A DNA stretch of 64,000 nucleotides from Streptomyces flavofungini (GTDB lineage Bacteria > Actinomycetota > Actinomycetes > Streptomycetales > Streptomycetaceae): contig NZ_BMVR01000011.1 in the NCBI RefSeq assembly GCF_014650815.1, positions 186,001 through 250,000 of the forward strand. Direction: 5' to 3'. How positions within the stretch are numbered: the stretch's first letter is position 1; each line of letters begins with the position of its first letter. The notes beneath the pieces are model-generated. The model searched no databases. It was not told where the DNA came from and saw nothing but the letters and a program-made list of their open reading frames with translations. Of the stretch, positions 15,051 to 24,650 are shown piece by piece. A program made the translations under genes and the position numbers.

Positions 15051-16895
15051 ATGACCATCAAGGACGCACGCACGCCTGCCTCCAGCAGCGACGCAAGCGC
15101 CAACGGACGTGCCGACGGGAGCGCCGACGGCGCGAGCGCGGGTGCCGGCGGCGCGGCGGCCGGGAAGTCCATCGGCTGGCACAAGGGGTATGTGACGGGC
15201 CCGGAGGGCTCGCGCTCCGACCTGCGGGTGCCGGTCCGCCAGGTGCACCTCACCAACGGCAAGGCGGTGACGCTGTACGACACGTCGGGTCCGTACACCG
15301 ACCCGAACATCGACACCGACGTCCGCAGGGGCCTGGCGCCGCTCCGGGAGAACTGGATCATTGCCCGCGGCGACACCGAGGAGTACGCGGGCCGCCCGGT
15401 CCGCCCCGAGGACGACGGCATCAAGCACACCTCGCCGCGCGGCGGCCTGCGCAACCTCGACGCGGTCTTCCCGGGCCGCCCGCGCCAGCCGCGCCGGGGC
15501 CGGGCGGGGCAGGCGGTGACGCAGCTCGCGTACGCGCGGCGCGGGGAGATCACGCCGGAGATGGAGTACGTGGCCATCCGGGAGAACATGGCGCCGGAGG
15601 TCGTACGGGACGAGATCGCGGCGGGCCGGGCGGTGCTGCCCGCGAACGTGAACCACCCGGAGATCGAGCCGATGATCATCGGCAAGAAGTTCCTGGTGAA
15701 GGTCAACGCCAACATCGGCAACTCCGCGGTCACCTCGTCCATCGAGGAGGAGGTGGACAAGATGACGTGGGCGACCCAGTGGGGCGCCGACACGGTCATG
15801 GACCTGTCCACCGGCCGCAACATCCACACGACCCGCGAGTGGGTGCTGCGCAACTCCCCCGTGCCGATCGGCACCGTGCCGCTCTACCAGGCCCTGGAGA
15901 AGGTCGACGGCCGGGCCGAGGAGCTGAGCTGGGAGATCTACAAGGACACGGTCATCGAGCAGGCCGAGCAGGGCGTGGACTACATGACGGTGCACGCGGG
16001 TGTGCGCCTTCCGTTCGTCCCGCTCACCGCCAACCGCAAGACGGGCATCGTCTCGCGCGGCGGCTCGATCATGGCGGCGTGGTGCCTCGCGCACCACAAG
16101 GAGAGCTTCCTGTACGAGCACTTCGAGGAGCTGTGCGAGATCCTCGCGGCGTACGACGTGACGTACTCGCTCGGCGACGGCCTCAGGCCCGGGTCGATCG
16201 CGGACGCCAACGACGAGGCGCAGTTCGCGGAGCTGCGGACGCTCGGGGAACTCAACACGATCGCCAAGCGTCACAACGTACAGACGATGATCGAGGGCCC
16301 CGGTCACGTCCCGATGCACAAGATCAAGGAGAACATCGACCTCCAGCAGGAGATCTGCGAGGAGGCGCCGTTCTACACGCTCGGCCCGCTGACCACGGAC
16401 ATCGCCCCCGCCTACGACCACATCACCTCCGGCATCGGCGCCGCGATGATCGGCTGGTGGGGCACGGCGATGCTCTGCTACGTCACGCCCAAGGAGCACC
16501 TGGGTCTGCCCAACCGCGACGACGTGAAGACCGGCGTCATCACGTACAAGATCGCGGCGCATGCGGCGGACCTCGCCAAGGGGCACCCCGGCGCGCAGGA
16601 CTGGGACGACGCCCTCTCGGACGCCCGCTTCGAGTTCCGCTGGGAGGACCAGTTCAACCTGGCCCTCGACCCGGTCACGGCCCGGGAGTTCCACGACGAG
16701 ACGCTGCCCGCCGAGCCCGCCAAGACGGCCCACTTCTGCTCGATGTGCGGGCCGAAGTTCTGCAGCATGAAGATCTCGCAGGACATCCGGCGCGAGCACG
16801 GCACCACGAAGACGGAGATCGAGGAGGGCATGGAGCAGAAGTCGAAGGAGTTCGCGGCGGCCGGTAACCGGGTGTATCTGCCGCTGGCCGACTGA
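15051..16895 (+). CDS. thiC: Phosphomethylpyrimidine synthase ThiC
   Basis: The 614-residue protein converts aminoimidazole ribotide to HMP phosphate in thiamine biosynthesis by a radical-SAM reaction. Diagnostic blocks are present: MTWATQWGADTVMDLSTG, MTVHAGV, SRGGSIMAAWCLAHHKES, MIEGPGHVPMHKIKEN, and the C-terminal [4Fe-4S] cluster motif CSMCGPKFC (about residue 565). The first ~40 residues are an Ala/Ser/Gly-rich extension before GWHKGYV. The preceding TPP riboswitch confirms assignment and regulation. A long inverted repeat follows the stop. Confidence 0.97.
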   Translation: MTIKDARTPASSSDASANGRADGSADGASAGAGGAAAGKSIGWHKGYVTGPEGSRSDLRVPVRQVHLTNGKAVTLYDTSGPYTDPNIDTDVRRGLAPLRENWIIARGDTEEYAGRPVRPEDDGIKHTSPRGGLRNLDAVFPGRPRQPRRGRAGQAVTQLAYARRGEITPEMEYVAIRENMAPEVVRDEIAAGRAVLPANVNHPEIEPMIIGKKFLVKVNANIGNSAVTSSIEEEVDKMTWATQWGADTVMDLSTGRNIHTTREWVLRNSPVPIGTVPLYQALEKVDGRAEELSWEIYKDTVIEQAEQGVDYMTVHAGVRLPFVPLTANRKTGIVSRGGSIMAAWCLAHHKESFLYEHFEELCEILAAYDVTYSLGDGLRPGSIADANDEAQFAELRTLGELNTIAKRHNVQTMIEGPGHVPMHKIKENIDLQQEICEEAPFYTLGPLTTDIAPAYDHITSGIGAAMIGWWGTAMLCYVTPKEHLGLPNRDDVKTGVITYKIAAHAADLAKGHPGAQDWDDALSDARFEFRWEDQFNLALDPVTAREFHDETLPAEPAKTAHFCSMCGPKFCSMKISQDIRREHGTTKTEIEEGMEQKSKEFAAAGNRVYLPLAD

Positions 16896-16904
16896 CGCGC
16901 CGAG

Positions 16905-16944
16905 AGCGCCGTCCTTCGAGGCCTCGCTCTCTGAGGACGGCGCT
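16905..16944 (+). terminator. Terminator after thiC
   Basis: A perfect 11-bp stem, AGCGCCGTCCT (16905-16915) and AGGACGGCGCT (16934-16944), with an 18-nt loop, begins 10 bp after the thiC stop. Confidence 0.8.
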
Positions 16945-17080
16945 TGGTGCCGATGCCGGTCCGACGTGCGCCTTCGTGCACGTAGCGGTCCACTTGCTGC
17001 ACTGCTTGCAGTTGTTCCGTGTGCTCGCGGATGTGCTCGGACGCACTGCTGAGCGGCGCCGCCCACCCGATACTGGTCGT

Positions 17081-18553
17081 ATGACTGCCAGTTCGTTGAG
17101 CAAGGGTGCCAATCTTCCCGTCGGGGCTCCGGCGGTGCGCGCGGAGCTTGCGTGGGGGGAGGGGGTGGGCGGGCCTACCGCCGATGCCTCAGCGTTGCTG
17201 TTGAATGCGGCCGGGCGGGTGCGGGACGACGGGGACTTCGTGTTCTACAACCAGCCGCGGCATGCGTCCGGCGCTGTGCGGCATGGGGGGAAGCAGAGTG
17301 TCGCCGGGGTCACCACGGACACGGTCGAGGTGGATCTGCGGTCCCTGGAGAGCGGCGTCGAGCGGGTGCTGCTGTGTGCCTCTGCCGACGGGGGGACGTT
17401 CGGGCAGCTCACCGGGCTTACCTTGCGGCTGCTCGACTCGGCCGCGGGGAGCGAGTTGGCGCGCTTTGAGATGACGGCTACGTCGGAGACGGCGTTCATA
17501 GGTGGGGAGTTGTATCTGCGGAACGGGCAGTGGAAGTTCCGGGCGGTGGGGCAGGGGTACGACTCCGGGCTTGCCGGGCTGGCCACCGATTTCGGCATCA
17601 CGGTGGATGATGAGGAGCCGGTCGCGCCCGTTGCTCCGGCGGCACCTGCCGTGCCCGTCGCTCCCGTGGCCTCCGTCACGCCAGTCGCTCCCGTGGCGCC
17701 CGCCGCTCCTGCGGCCCCCGTCGCCCCCGCCGCGCCCATCCCGCCGAGCGCGCCCCCGGCGCAATCCCCCACCGCGGCCCCGACCCCCCGCCTCAGCAAG
17801 GGCGAGGAGCACCTCCCCGTCGACATGCGCAAGCGCCTCTCGCTGCGCAAGGAGCAGGTCGCCGTCAGCCTGCGCAAGCACGGTGCCGAAGGGGTCACGG
17901 CGCGCGTCATCCTGGTACTCGACGCATCCGGATCCATGTCGCTCCTGTACTCCAAGGGCATCGTCACCGATGTGGTGGAGCGGATGGCCGCCGTGGCCGC
18001 GCAGTTGGACGACGACGGGGAGATGCAGGCCTGGACGTTCGCCTCGCATCCGGCGCGGCTGCCCGATCTGCGGCTCGGGGAGCTGCCGGACTGGCTGAAG
18101 TTCCATGTCCGCGTGGGGGAGGTCGGCATCTTCCGCCGGGGCAAGCGGAAGAAGGGCCTGCGGGACGATCAGGTCGACATGCGGGACGTGGGCATCCAGA
18201 ACGAGGAGCAGCGGGTGATCGCCCAAGTCCGGGCGTACGTACGGGAGAGCCCGGCCGCCGCGCCCACGCTGGTGCTGTTCTTCTCCGACGGTGGCGTCTA
18301 CCGCAACAACGAGATCGAGCGGGAACTCCGCGACGCCGTCGAGGAGCCGATCTTCTGGCAGTTCGTGGGGCTCGGCCGGTCCAACTACGGGGTGCTCGAG
18401 CGCTTCGACACGCTGCCGGGCCGCCGCGTGGACAACGTCGGATTCTTCGCGGTGGACGACATCAGCACGGTGCCGGATCCGGAGCTGTACGACCGGTTGC
18501 TGTCCGAGTTCCCGGACTGGATGAAGGCGGCGAAGCAGGCGGGGATCCTCTGA
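17081..18553 (+). CDS. TerD-domain / von Willebrand factor A protein (TerF-like)
   Basis: The protein has 490 residues. Residues ~3-175 form a TerD-like beta-sandwich (LSKGANLPV, then TDTVEVDL, ATSETAFIGGELYLRNGQWKFRAVGQGYDSGL). A ~65-residue Pro/Ala/Val linker follows. The rest is a VWA domain with MIDAS motif DASGSM (Asp281) and FFSDGGVY. TerD and VWA proteins belong to calcium-binding tellurite-resistance/stress systems, which are abundant in streptomycetes and linked to development. No other ter genes are adjacent. The ATG at 17081 makes the TerD domain start immediately, and upstream in-frame sequence is not family-like. Confidence 0.87.
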   Translation: MTASSLSKGANLPVGAPAVRAELAWGEGVGGPTADASALLLNAAGRVRDDGDFVFYNQPRHASGAVRHGGKQSVAGVTTDTVEVDLRSLESGVERVLLCASADGGTFGQLTGLTLRLLDSAAGSELARFEMTATSETAFIGGELYLRNGQWKFRAVGQGYDSGLAGLATDFGITVDDEEPVAPVAPAAPAVPVAPVASVTPVAPVAPAAPAAPVAPAAPIPPSAPPAQSPTAAPTPRLSKGEEHLPVDMRKRLSLRKEQVAVSLRKHGAEGVTARVILVLDASGSMSLLYSKGIVTDVVERMAAVAAQLDDDGEMQAWTFASHPARLPDLRLGELPDWLKFHVRVGEVGIFRRGKRKKGLRDDQVDMRDVGIQNEEQRVIAQVRAYVRESPAAAPTLVLFFSDGGVYRNNEIERELRDAVEEPIFWQFVGLGRSNYGVLERFDTLPGRRVDNVGFFAVDDISTVPDPELYDRLLSEFPDWMKAAKQAGIL

Positions 18554-18893
18554 GGGGCCGCAACTCTTGAGGGCACAGGTCCCACGAGAACCCTTGAGGG
18601 CACTGGCCCCGCGACGGGGACCGGCACAGGTCCCACGAGAGGGACACCGGCACAGGTCGCCCCGGTGCGGGCCGCGTGCGCGGCGAGGGCGGGCCTTCGC
18701 GCCGCCGTCCGCCGACAGCGGCGCACCGAAACCCCACGCCGGGGGCTTCCGGCCCGTGTTCGACCGGCCGGCCGCCGTTGCCGGCCGTCCTCTCCGGCGC
18801 CGGTCCCTGACTGACCGGCGTCCGGTTCATGTCGCCCGGCGGCCGGCCTGATCCAGTCGCCGAGCGGCCTCGCGGAGGGTCCGCGGGGCCGGG
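18554..18893. repeat. Intergenic region with interspersed GGCACAGGTC repeats
   Basis: This 340-bp gap between converging genes contains the 18-bp unit GGCACAGGTCCCACGAGA at 18572-18589 and 18623-18640, plus a partial copy at 18649-18658, with CTTGAGGGCAC repeats between them. No supported gene or clear terminator is seen. Confidence 0.5.
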
Positions 18894-19775
18894 CTACTCC
18901 GGTGGGTGCTCAGGCCCGCCATAGTCCGGACTGGAGTAGTCCGGGCTGCTGTAGCTCGGGCGGGTCCCGGTGGTCGAGCCGCCGTCCGGGCTGCTGAATC
19001 CCGGCCTGTGATAGCCGAGTTGGGGCATGCGCCCGGCCGGTCCGGCCGAGGACGCGCGGGCCGCGGACGCCGTCTTGGTGTCCGGGGCGGCGAGCGCCTC
19101 GCGCAGGAAGGGCAGGATGCCACGCTCCAGGAGCGCCTGGCACCAGGCTTCCCTGGCCCGGTCCACCTCTTCGTTCCGCTCATGGTGCGAGCCTGCCTGG
19201 AGGGAGGTGGAGCCGTTGCGCAGGGCGGTCAGCAGGAGGCCGACCGCGGCGACCAGGATGGCGCCGGCCGTGAGCGCGCCGAACAGCCACCCCGCGGTGA
19301 GCAGGGTGCCCGCGAAGGCGGGCTCCGGGTCGAGCATCTTCAGGATGTAGCCGACGAGCAGGAAGATCGCGGCGGCCGTCCCGGCGAGGACGGGCGCGAG
19401 TACCGCGATCACGGCGACCAGTCCGGCACCCGCGGTTTCGGTGACCTCGCCCATGGTGGTGGCGAGGCTGATACCGCCGGAGCTGGACTCGGTCGTGCTG
19501 GAACCGGATCCGTTCCCTTCACGAATCGAGGTGGAGGATGAGGGTCCGGGGTCGCGCAGTTCCTCACGGACCTTCACGTAGTGGTGATACTCGGCCGCGG
19601 CGGCGGCCGTGATCAGTGCGGTGGCGTTGAGAGCCATCGTGCGCAATTGCTCGGGGTTGAGTCGCTGGCCCACCGCGGCCAGCTCCGGGCGGTTCGGTGC
19701 GGTGCGCAGCGCCTCATCGAGGACCCGCTCGTACTGGGGGCGGTCCTCATTGAGCAGGTGTGGAGCGCTGTTCAT
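18894..19775 (-). CDS. Hypothetical membrane protein with two helices
   Basis: The protein has 293 residues. A cytoplasmic helical part (about 1-60) contains RLNPEQLRTMALNATALI. A Ser/Gly-rich segment follows, then two hydrophobic helices (GLVAVIAVLAPVLAGTAAAIFLLVGYI, then LFGALTAGAILVAAVGLLLTAL). The acidic/basic C-terminal region has EAWCQALLERGILPFLREAL and ends in repeats of Y-S-S-P-D. I do not recognise the family; similar proteins occur in other streptomycetes. The ATG at 19775 is preceded by GGGGGA at correct spacing. Confidence 0.72.
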   Translation of the reverse strand: MNSAPHLLNEDRPQYERVLDEALRTAPNRPELAAVGQRLNPEQLRTMALNATALITAAAAAEYHHYVKVREELRDPGPSSSTSIREGNGSGSSTTESSSGGISLATTMGEVTETAGAGLVAVIAVLAPVLAGTAAAIFLLVGYILKMLDPEPAFAGTLLTAGWLFGALTAGAILVAAVGLLLTALRNGSTSLQAGSHHERNEEVDRAREAWCQALLERGILPFLREALAAPDTKTASAARASSAGPAGRMPQLGYHRPGFSSPDGGSTTGTRPSYSSPDYSSPDYGGPEHPPE

Positions 19776-20032
19776 GTGCATCCCCCGATGCTCCGTAGGG
19801 CTTAGGGCTCGCATGGCTACGAGCCGTCGGGCAGAAACGGAGGGGAGCCTGCTACGGATAAGGCGATGGTAGAGCGGTGACGGCACGCGGTGACAGGGGT
19901 TAACCAGAATTGGCCCTCTGGCCAGCGAGATCCTGTTAACGGGGCACGTGCCGGGTGAACGTTCAGGCGCCCGGGTTCGGACGTGGACGTTCAGGTGTGC
20001 CGCGGGAACGTGCAGCCGTGCCGCGTGAACGC

Positions 20033-21535
20033 TCAGTTCCGCAGCGGAAGTTGGCAGACCAGCAGCTTTCCGGCCATGGTCACGCCGCCGTCCATGGCGA
20101 TGGCCAGCCCGTCGGCGTAGACGTGCGGGCCCTCGATGACCGGGCGGCCGTCGTCGTCGCCGTCGTACTCGGAGCCGACCTCGCCGAGGAGGTACGGGAT
20201 GGGGCTGTGGCCGTGGACGATGCGGGTGCCGCCGTACATGTCGAGGAGTTCGCGTACGGCCGCGGGGCCGGAGTCGTCGCGGAAGGCGAAGCGCTTGGTG
20301 AACTTGCGGAACAGGTCCCAGCACTCGTCCGCGTCGTTGCGCGTGAGCGCCTCGCGGATGGAGTCGTTGACCGCCTCGATGGAGTCGCCGTAGTCGAGGT
20401 AGGCGGTGGTGTCGGAGTGCACGAGCAGGTGCCCGTCCTCCTCCTCGATGGCGTCGAGGCGGGCCATCCACTGCAGGTGGTGGTCCTCCAGGCGCTCCAT
20501 GTCGGTCTTCTGGCCGCCGTTGAGGAGCCAGGCGGCCTGGAACGTGGCGGTGCCCGCACCGGAGTTGACCGGGGTGTCGCCGAACCTCTTGGCGCCGATG
20601 AGCAGCAGCTCGTGGTTGCCCATGAGCGCCTTGCAGTAGCCGCCCGCGGCGGCGGCCTCGGCGGACAGGCGCATCACCAGGTCGATGACGCCGATGCCGT
20701 CGGGCCCGCGGTCGGTGAAGTCGCCGAGGAACCAGAGCCGGGTGTTGCCCGCGGACCAGTTGCCGTCCTCGTCGATGATGCCTTCGGCGGCGAGGGCGGC
20801 GACGAGCTCGTCCAGGTAGCCGTGCACGTCGCCGACGACGTACAGCGGGCCCATGCCGTCGGCGTCGGGCGCGGGCGGCGGCTCGGGCATCTCGCGCACC
20901 TCGACCTGCACGGTGTCGCCGCGGTTGATGATGGGCAGGGAGCGCTCGGTGGGCGTGTAGCCCTCCGGGGTCTCACCGGCGGAGCCGGGGTGCGCGGGCG
21001 CGTTCTGCGCCGTGGGGCGCGCGGGGGCGGCGTGCGCCACAGGGTGCGCCGGGCCCGGCTGTTCCATGGGCCGCGGGGCCGACGGCTGCTGCGGCTGTAC
21101 GGGGGCGGGGGTGGCGGCGCCGGGGCGTTCCACCGGACCGGCCTGGGCGGGGACGTGGGCGGCGAGGCGCGTGGGCGCCTGGGGCGCGTGGTGTACGGGG
21201 GCGGGGGCGTGCCCGGTGTGGGGCGCCTGCCCGCCGACGGGGGCTTGTCCGCCAACGGGAGCCCGCCCGGCGGCAGGAGACACCTGCCCGGCGGCCGAAG
21301 CCGAAGCCTGCCCCTGAGCGGCGACGTGCCCCTGCCCGGCGACCTGCCCAAGCCCGGCCTCCTGCGCAGCCCCCCGCTGCCCAACGACCTGCTCGGCCGA
21401 GGCCTCCGCGGTGTCAGAGGCCTCCGCATCACCCCGGCCGGTCTCACGGACGCCTTCATAGACGTACGCGGGTACGCGGAAGTCGCGCAGCGTCGCCGTC
21501 CGCACCTCGGGTCCCTGACCGGCCCCCTGAGTCAT
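20033..21535 (-). CDS. PPP-type metallophosphoesterase with Pro/Ala/Gln-rich N-terminus
   Basis: The protein has 500 residues. The first ~190 are low-complexity (GQ, AP and HAP repeats, such as APVGGQAPVGGQAP). The catalytic domain has the calcineurin-like motifs GDVHG (about 235-239), GDFTDRGPD (about 271-279) and GNHE (about 306-309), plus a late HGHSP. Bacterial PPP phosphatases of this type hydrolyse phosphoproteins or small nucleotides (ApaH/PrpE-like) with two metal ions. GGAGG is correctly spaced before the ATG at 21535. The long disordered head suggests an interaction or localisation role, but this is speculative. Confidence 0.86.
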   Translation of the reverse strand: MTQGAGQGPEVRTATLRDFRVPAYVYEGVRETGRGDAEASDTAEASAEQVVGQRGAAQEAGLGQVAGQGHVAAQGQASASAAGQVSPAAGRAPVGGQAPVGGQAPHTGHAPAPVHHAPQAPTRLAAHVPAQAGPVERPGAATPAPVQPQQPSAPRPMEQPGPAHPVAHAAPARPTAQNAPAHPGSAGETPEGYTPTERSLPIINRGDTVQVEVREMPEPPPAPDADGMGPLYVVGDVHGYLDELVAALAAEGIIDEDGNWSAGNTRLWFLGDFTDRGPDGIGVIDLVMRLSAEAAAAGGYCKALMGNHELLLIGAKRFGDTPVNSGAGTATFQAAWLLNGGQKTDMERLEDHHLQWMARLDAIEEEDGHLLVHSDTTAYLDYGDSIEAVNDSIREALTRNDADECWDLFRKFTKRFAFRDDSGPAAVRELLDMYGGTRIVHGHSPIPYLLGEVGSEYDGDDDGRPVIEGPHVYADGLAIAMDGGVTMAGKLLVCQLPLRN

Positions 21536-21764
21536 CGACCCCTCCACCACCATCGCGCCGCATCTGCACCGGGATCGGACTGCCTGGTCGCAGTGGCCCG
21601 CGGTGTCGTCCGCCCATCATAGGAATGCGGCTGTCCCTGTGTGGTGCACCAGGGGTGGTGAATCGGTGCCGAGCCCCAGTTCACCGAGGTTTTCTCCCGA
21701 ATTGGCCCGAGGTTTCCCCCTCTTTTCCCGCAGGTCGTGGGCCTCGGGCCGATCGTCGGGGCGG

Positions 21765-22886
21765 TCAGCCCTGGCCGGGTGACCGCGGTGGGCTGACCGT
21801 CGTACGCGGCGGACGTCGCTCGGACGAGGTGCGCACGATGAGTTCGGTCGGTATCACCTGCTCGATGGGCCGGCCCGCGTCGAGGCCCTCGATGGCGTCG
21901 ATGAGGAGCTGGACCACGGCGGTGCCGATCCGCCGGGGCTTCAGGGAGAGTGTGGTGATGGGCGGCTCGGTGGTGGCGTAGACCGTGGACTCGCTGCAGC
22001 ACACGAGCAACAGGTCGTCCGGTACGCGCAGGCCGTAGCGGCGGGCCGCGGCGAGCAGGTCGGTGCCGTTCGGGTCGAACAGGCCGTACACGGCGTCGGG
22101 CCGGTCGGGCCGGGCCAGTAGCCGGTCGGCGGCCACGGCGCCCGCACACGGGTCGTGCGCGGGGTAGGACTCGTACACCGGATCCTGACCCACACGCTCG
22201 CACCAGCGCAGATAGGCGGTGGTGGAGAGGTGGGTGTAGGTGTCCGTGGTGGTGCCGGTGAGCAGGCCGATGCGGCGCGCCCCGGCGGCGGCGAGGTGTT
22301 CGAGGATCTCCAGAACGGCGGCCTCGTGGTCGTTGTCGACCCAGGCCGTGACCGGCAGCGACCCGGCGGGCCGCCCGTCGGAGACCACCGGAAGCCCCTG
22401 TCTCACCAGCTCGCTGACCACTGGATCGTGGTCGGAGGGGTCGACTACGACGGTGCCGTCCAGGGCGACGTTGGACCACACGTCGACCGGGCTGCGGCGC
22501 GAGGTCGCGGGGAGGATGACCAGGGCGTAGCCCCGGGCGAGGGCCGCGGAGGTCGCGGCTCTCGCCATCTCCGCGAAGTACGCGAATTCCGTGAAGGTGA
22601 AAGGTTCATCCCCGTACGTCGTCACGGTGAGGCCGATGAGGCCCGACTTTCCGGTACGGAGGGTTCGGGCCGCCGCCGATGGGCGATAACCCAGGCGGTC
22701 GGCGACTTCGCGGACATGGCGTCGCGTGGCATCGGGCAGCCGCCCCTTGCCGTTGAGCGCGTCGGAGACAGTCGTGATCGAGACACCGGCTGCGGCGGCG
22801 ACGTCTCTGATGCCTGCTCGGCTCTGCCGGTTGCCCCGGCGGGCGGTCTCCGCTCGGCTCACCTGGTGCTTCCCTGCTGCTGTCAT
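21765..22886 (-). CDS. LacI family transcriptional regulator
   Basis: The 373-residue protein has a typical LacI DNA-binding head (GIRDVAAAAGVSITTVSDALNGKGRLPDATR, residues ~24-55) and hinge (YRPSAAARTLR), followed by a periplasmic-binding-protein-like effector domain (LIGLTVTTYGDEP, VYGLFDPNGTDLLAAARRYGLRVPDDLLLV, LSLKPRRIG). LacI regulators usually respond to sugars or nucleosides. No sugar genes lie nearby, and the target is unknown. The ATG at 22886 was chosen because the preceding codons do not look like protein. Confidence 0.9.
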   Translation of the reverse strand: MTAAGKHQVSRAETARRGNRQSRAGIRDVAAAAGVSITTVSDALNGKGRLPDATRRHVREVADRLGYRPSAAARTLRTGKSGLIGLTVTTYGDEPFTFTEFAYFAEMARAATSAALARGYALVILPATSRRSPVDVWSNVALDGTVVVDPSDHDPVVSELVRQGLPVVSDGRPAGSLPVTAWVDNDHEAAVLEILEHLAAAGARRIGLLTGTTTDTYTHLSTTAYLRWCERVGQDPVYESYPAHDPCAGAVAADRLLARPDRPDAVYGLFDPNGTDLLAAARRYGLRVPDDLLLVCCSESTVYATTEPPITTLSLKPRRIGTAVVQLLIDAIEGLDAGRPIEQVIPTELIVRTSSERRPPRTTVSPPRSPGQG

Positions 22887-23370
22887 GGCGAGCCGATAGT
22901 AGGGCTCATGGGGGTGGGTAGTGCGGACGCATATGCACCCGTTGACAGGCACGTTTCTGCATGGCGGAAAATGCCCAATGACCTTCGAAACAAAGGGAGT
23001 TGGGCGTTCAGGGAGGTATCGCTCCCTTGTCCTCGCGTGGAGGCCTGCCAAATGGCCGAGGTCTCGAAGAGGTCTCAACTCACCTTCACGGGTGATGCGC
23101 GCCACGGAGTGAGCCACCGGCGCGTGCCTGCGCGGGGAGCGCTCCCCCTGTTCCATGCGCTGCCGCCCCCCGGCGTCGGCTTCCGGTGTACGTCCCCGGC
23201 GGGTGGTGCGTACGGTGGCAGTGGGCCGAGTGTGGCCGCGGCTCGAAGCTGCCGCTGGCCGGTTCCGGAGGCATCCTGCCCGGCCGGGAGCCGTCACCCC
23301 ATTCGCAGGGGCGCCGAATCCTCATAGGGTATGAATCATTGAAGGCTGGATGATCACGAGGAGGACAGCG
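22887..23370. other. Divergent intergenic region between the LacI gene and hisC
   Basis: This 484-bp region has no supported gene. It contains a TTGACA-type element (22944-22949) in an AT-richer stretch near the LacI gene. Close to hisC there is TATGAATCATT (about 23330-23340) and a strong AGGAGGA site. Confidence 0.4.
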
Positions 23371-24459
23371 GTGAGCGAGACGAGCCCCAGGCTGCGAGCC
23401 GAGCTGGAGGGTGTCCCCGCCTACAAGCCGGGCAGGAACGCCGAGAGCGGCGACGGCGGCGGCCCCGTCGTGTACAAGCTGTCCTCCAACGAGAACCCCT
23501 ACCCGCCGCTCCCCGGTGTCATGGAGCGTGCGGTCGCGGCGGCCGGTTCCTTCAACCGGTACCCGGACTACGGCTGCGACCGCCTCCTGAATGAGATCGC
23601 GGACCGCTTCGGGGTGCCCGTCTCGCACGTCGCCACCGGCGTCGGCTCGGTCGGCCTCTCGCAGCAGCTGGTCATGGCGACGGTGACGCCCGGCGACGAA
23701 GTGCTGTACGCCTGGCGGTCGTTCGAGGGGTACCCGGTCGTCACCACGGTCGGCGGCGGCAAGTCGGTGATGGTGCCGCTGGCGCCGGGGGAGGTGCACG
23801 ACCTCGACGCGATGGCCGACGCGATCACCGACCGCACCCGCCTGATCTTCGTCTGCAACCCGAACAACCCGACCGGCACCGTGGTCAAGAAGGCCGACCT
23901 GGTGCGGTTCCTGGACCGGGTGCCGAAGGACATCCTGGTCGTGATCGACGAGGCGTACGTGGAGTTCGTCCGCGACCCCGAGACGCCCAACGGCCTCGAG
24001 CTGTACCGGGACCGGCCGAACGTCTGCGTCCTGCGCACCTTCTCCAAGGCGTACGGCCTCGCCGGTCTTCGGGTCGGCTTCGCGATCGCCCACGAGCCGG
24101 TGGCCGCGGCGCTGCGCAAGACCGCGGTGCCCTTCGGCGTGAACCAGCTCGCGCAGGACGCCGCCGTGGAGTCGCTGCGGTCGGAGGACGAGCTGCTCGG
24201 CCGGGTCGGCGCCCTGCTGGGTGAGCGGACGCGGGTGCAGGACGCGCTGCGCGGGCAGGGCTGGACGGTGCCGGAGACCCAGGCGAACTTCGTGTGGCTG
24301 CGGCTCGGCGACCGGACCGCGGACTTCGCGGCCGCCTGTGAGACGGCCGGTGTGATCGTGCGGCCGTACCCGGGCGAGGGTGTCCGCGTCACGATCGGTG
24401 AGACCGAGGGCAACGACATCTTCCTGAAGACGGCGGAGGCGTTCCGCAAGGAGCTCTAG
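23371..24459 (+). CDS. hisC: Histidinol-phosphate aminotransferase
   Basis: The 362-residue class I/II PLP aminotransferase has KLSSNENPYPPLPGV near the N-terminus (HisC-type substrate loop), NRYPDYGCDRLLNEIA, FVCNPNNPTGT, the PLP lysine K226 in RTFSKAYGLAGLRVG, and a final arginine motif VIVRPYPGEGVRVTIG. It transfers an amino group between histidinol phosphate and 2-oxoglutarate; many HisC-like enzymes also act on aromatic amino acids. The GTG at 23371 has AGGAGGA seven bases upstream. It lies outside a his operon, so a role as aromatic aminotransferase is possible. Confidence 0.9.
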   Translation: MSETSPRLRAELEGVPAYKPGRNAESGDGGGPVVYKLSSNENPYPPLPGVMERAVAAAGSFNRYPDYGCDRLLNEIADRFGVPVSHVATGVGSVGLSQQLVMATVTPGDEVLYAWRSFEGYPVVTTVGGGKSVMVPLAPGEVHDLDAMADAITDRTRLIFVCNPNNPTGTVVKKADLVRFLDRVPKDILVVIDEAYVEFVRDPETPNGLELYRDRPNVCVLRTFSKAYGLAGLRVGFAIAHEPVAAALRKTAVPFGVNQLAQDAAVESLRSEDELLGRVGALLGERTRVQDALRGQGWTVPETQANFVWLRLGDRTADFAAACETAGVIVRPYPGEGVRVTIGETEGNDIFLKTAEAFRKEL

Positions 24460-24520
24460 TCCTCTCCCGGCCCGCCGGCGCCCCTGGCGGTGCGGCCGGC
24501 CGGGTCGGGGAGAAGAGCGC

Positions 24521-24560
24521 AAGGACTCGCGAGGCGGCACCTGCTGCCTCGCGAGTCCTT
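24521..24560 (+). terminator. Rho-independent terminator after hisC
   Basis: A perfect 15-bp stem, AAGGACTCGCGAGGC (24521-24535) and GCCTCGCGAGTCCTT (24546-24560), with a 10-nt loop, is followed by a short T-run. It separates hisC from the cyd operon and could act in both directions. Confidence 0.93.
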
Positions 24561-24650
24561 TTGTGTGGACATCGCGCCACCGGCCCGTTCCCGTGGCCCG
24601 TTCCCGCCGGTAAGGGGGACCCCCCTGACGAACGTCGACCGTACGTGCGA

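Noticed and set aside
21765..23297. Extended N-terminus for the LacI regulator
   Set aside because: The added ~137 residues have no LacI character, and family members begin near the HTH; ATG 22886 gives the normal size.
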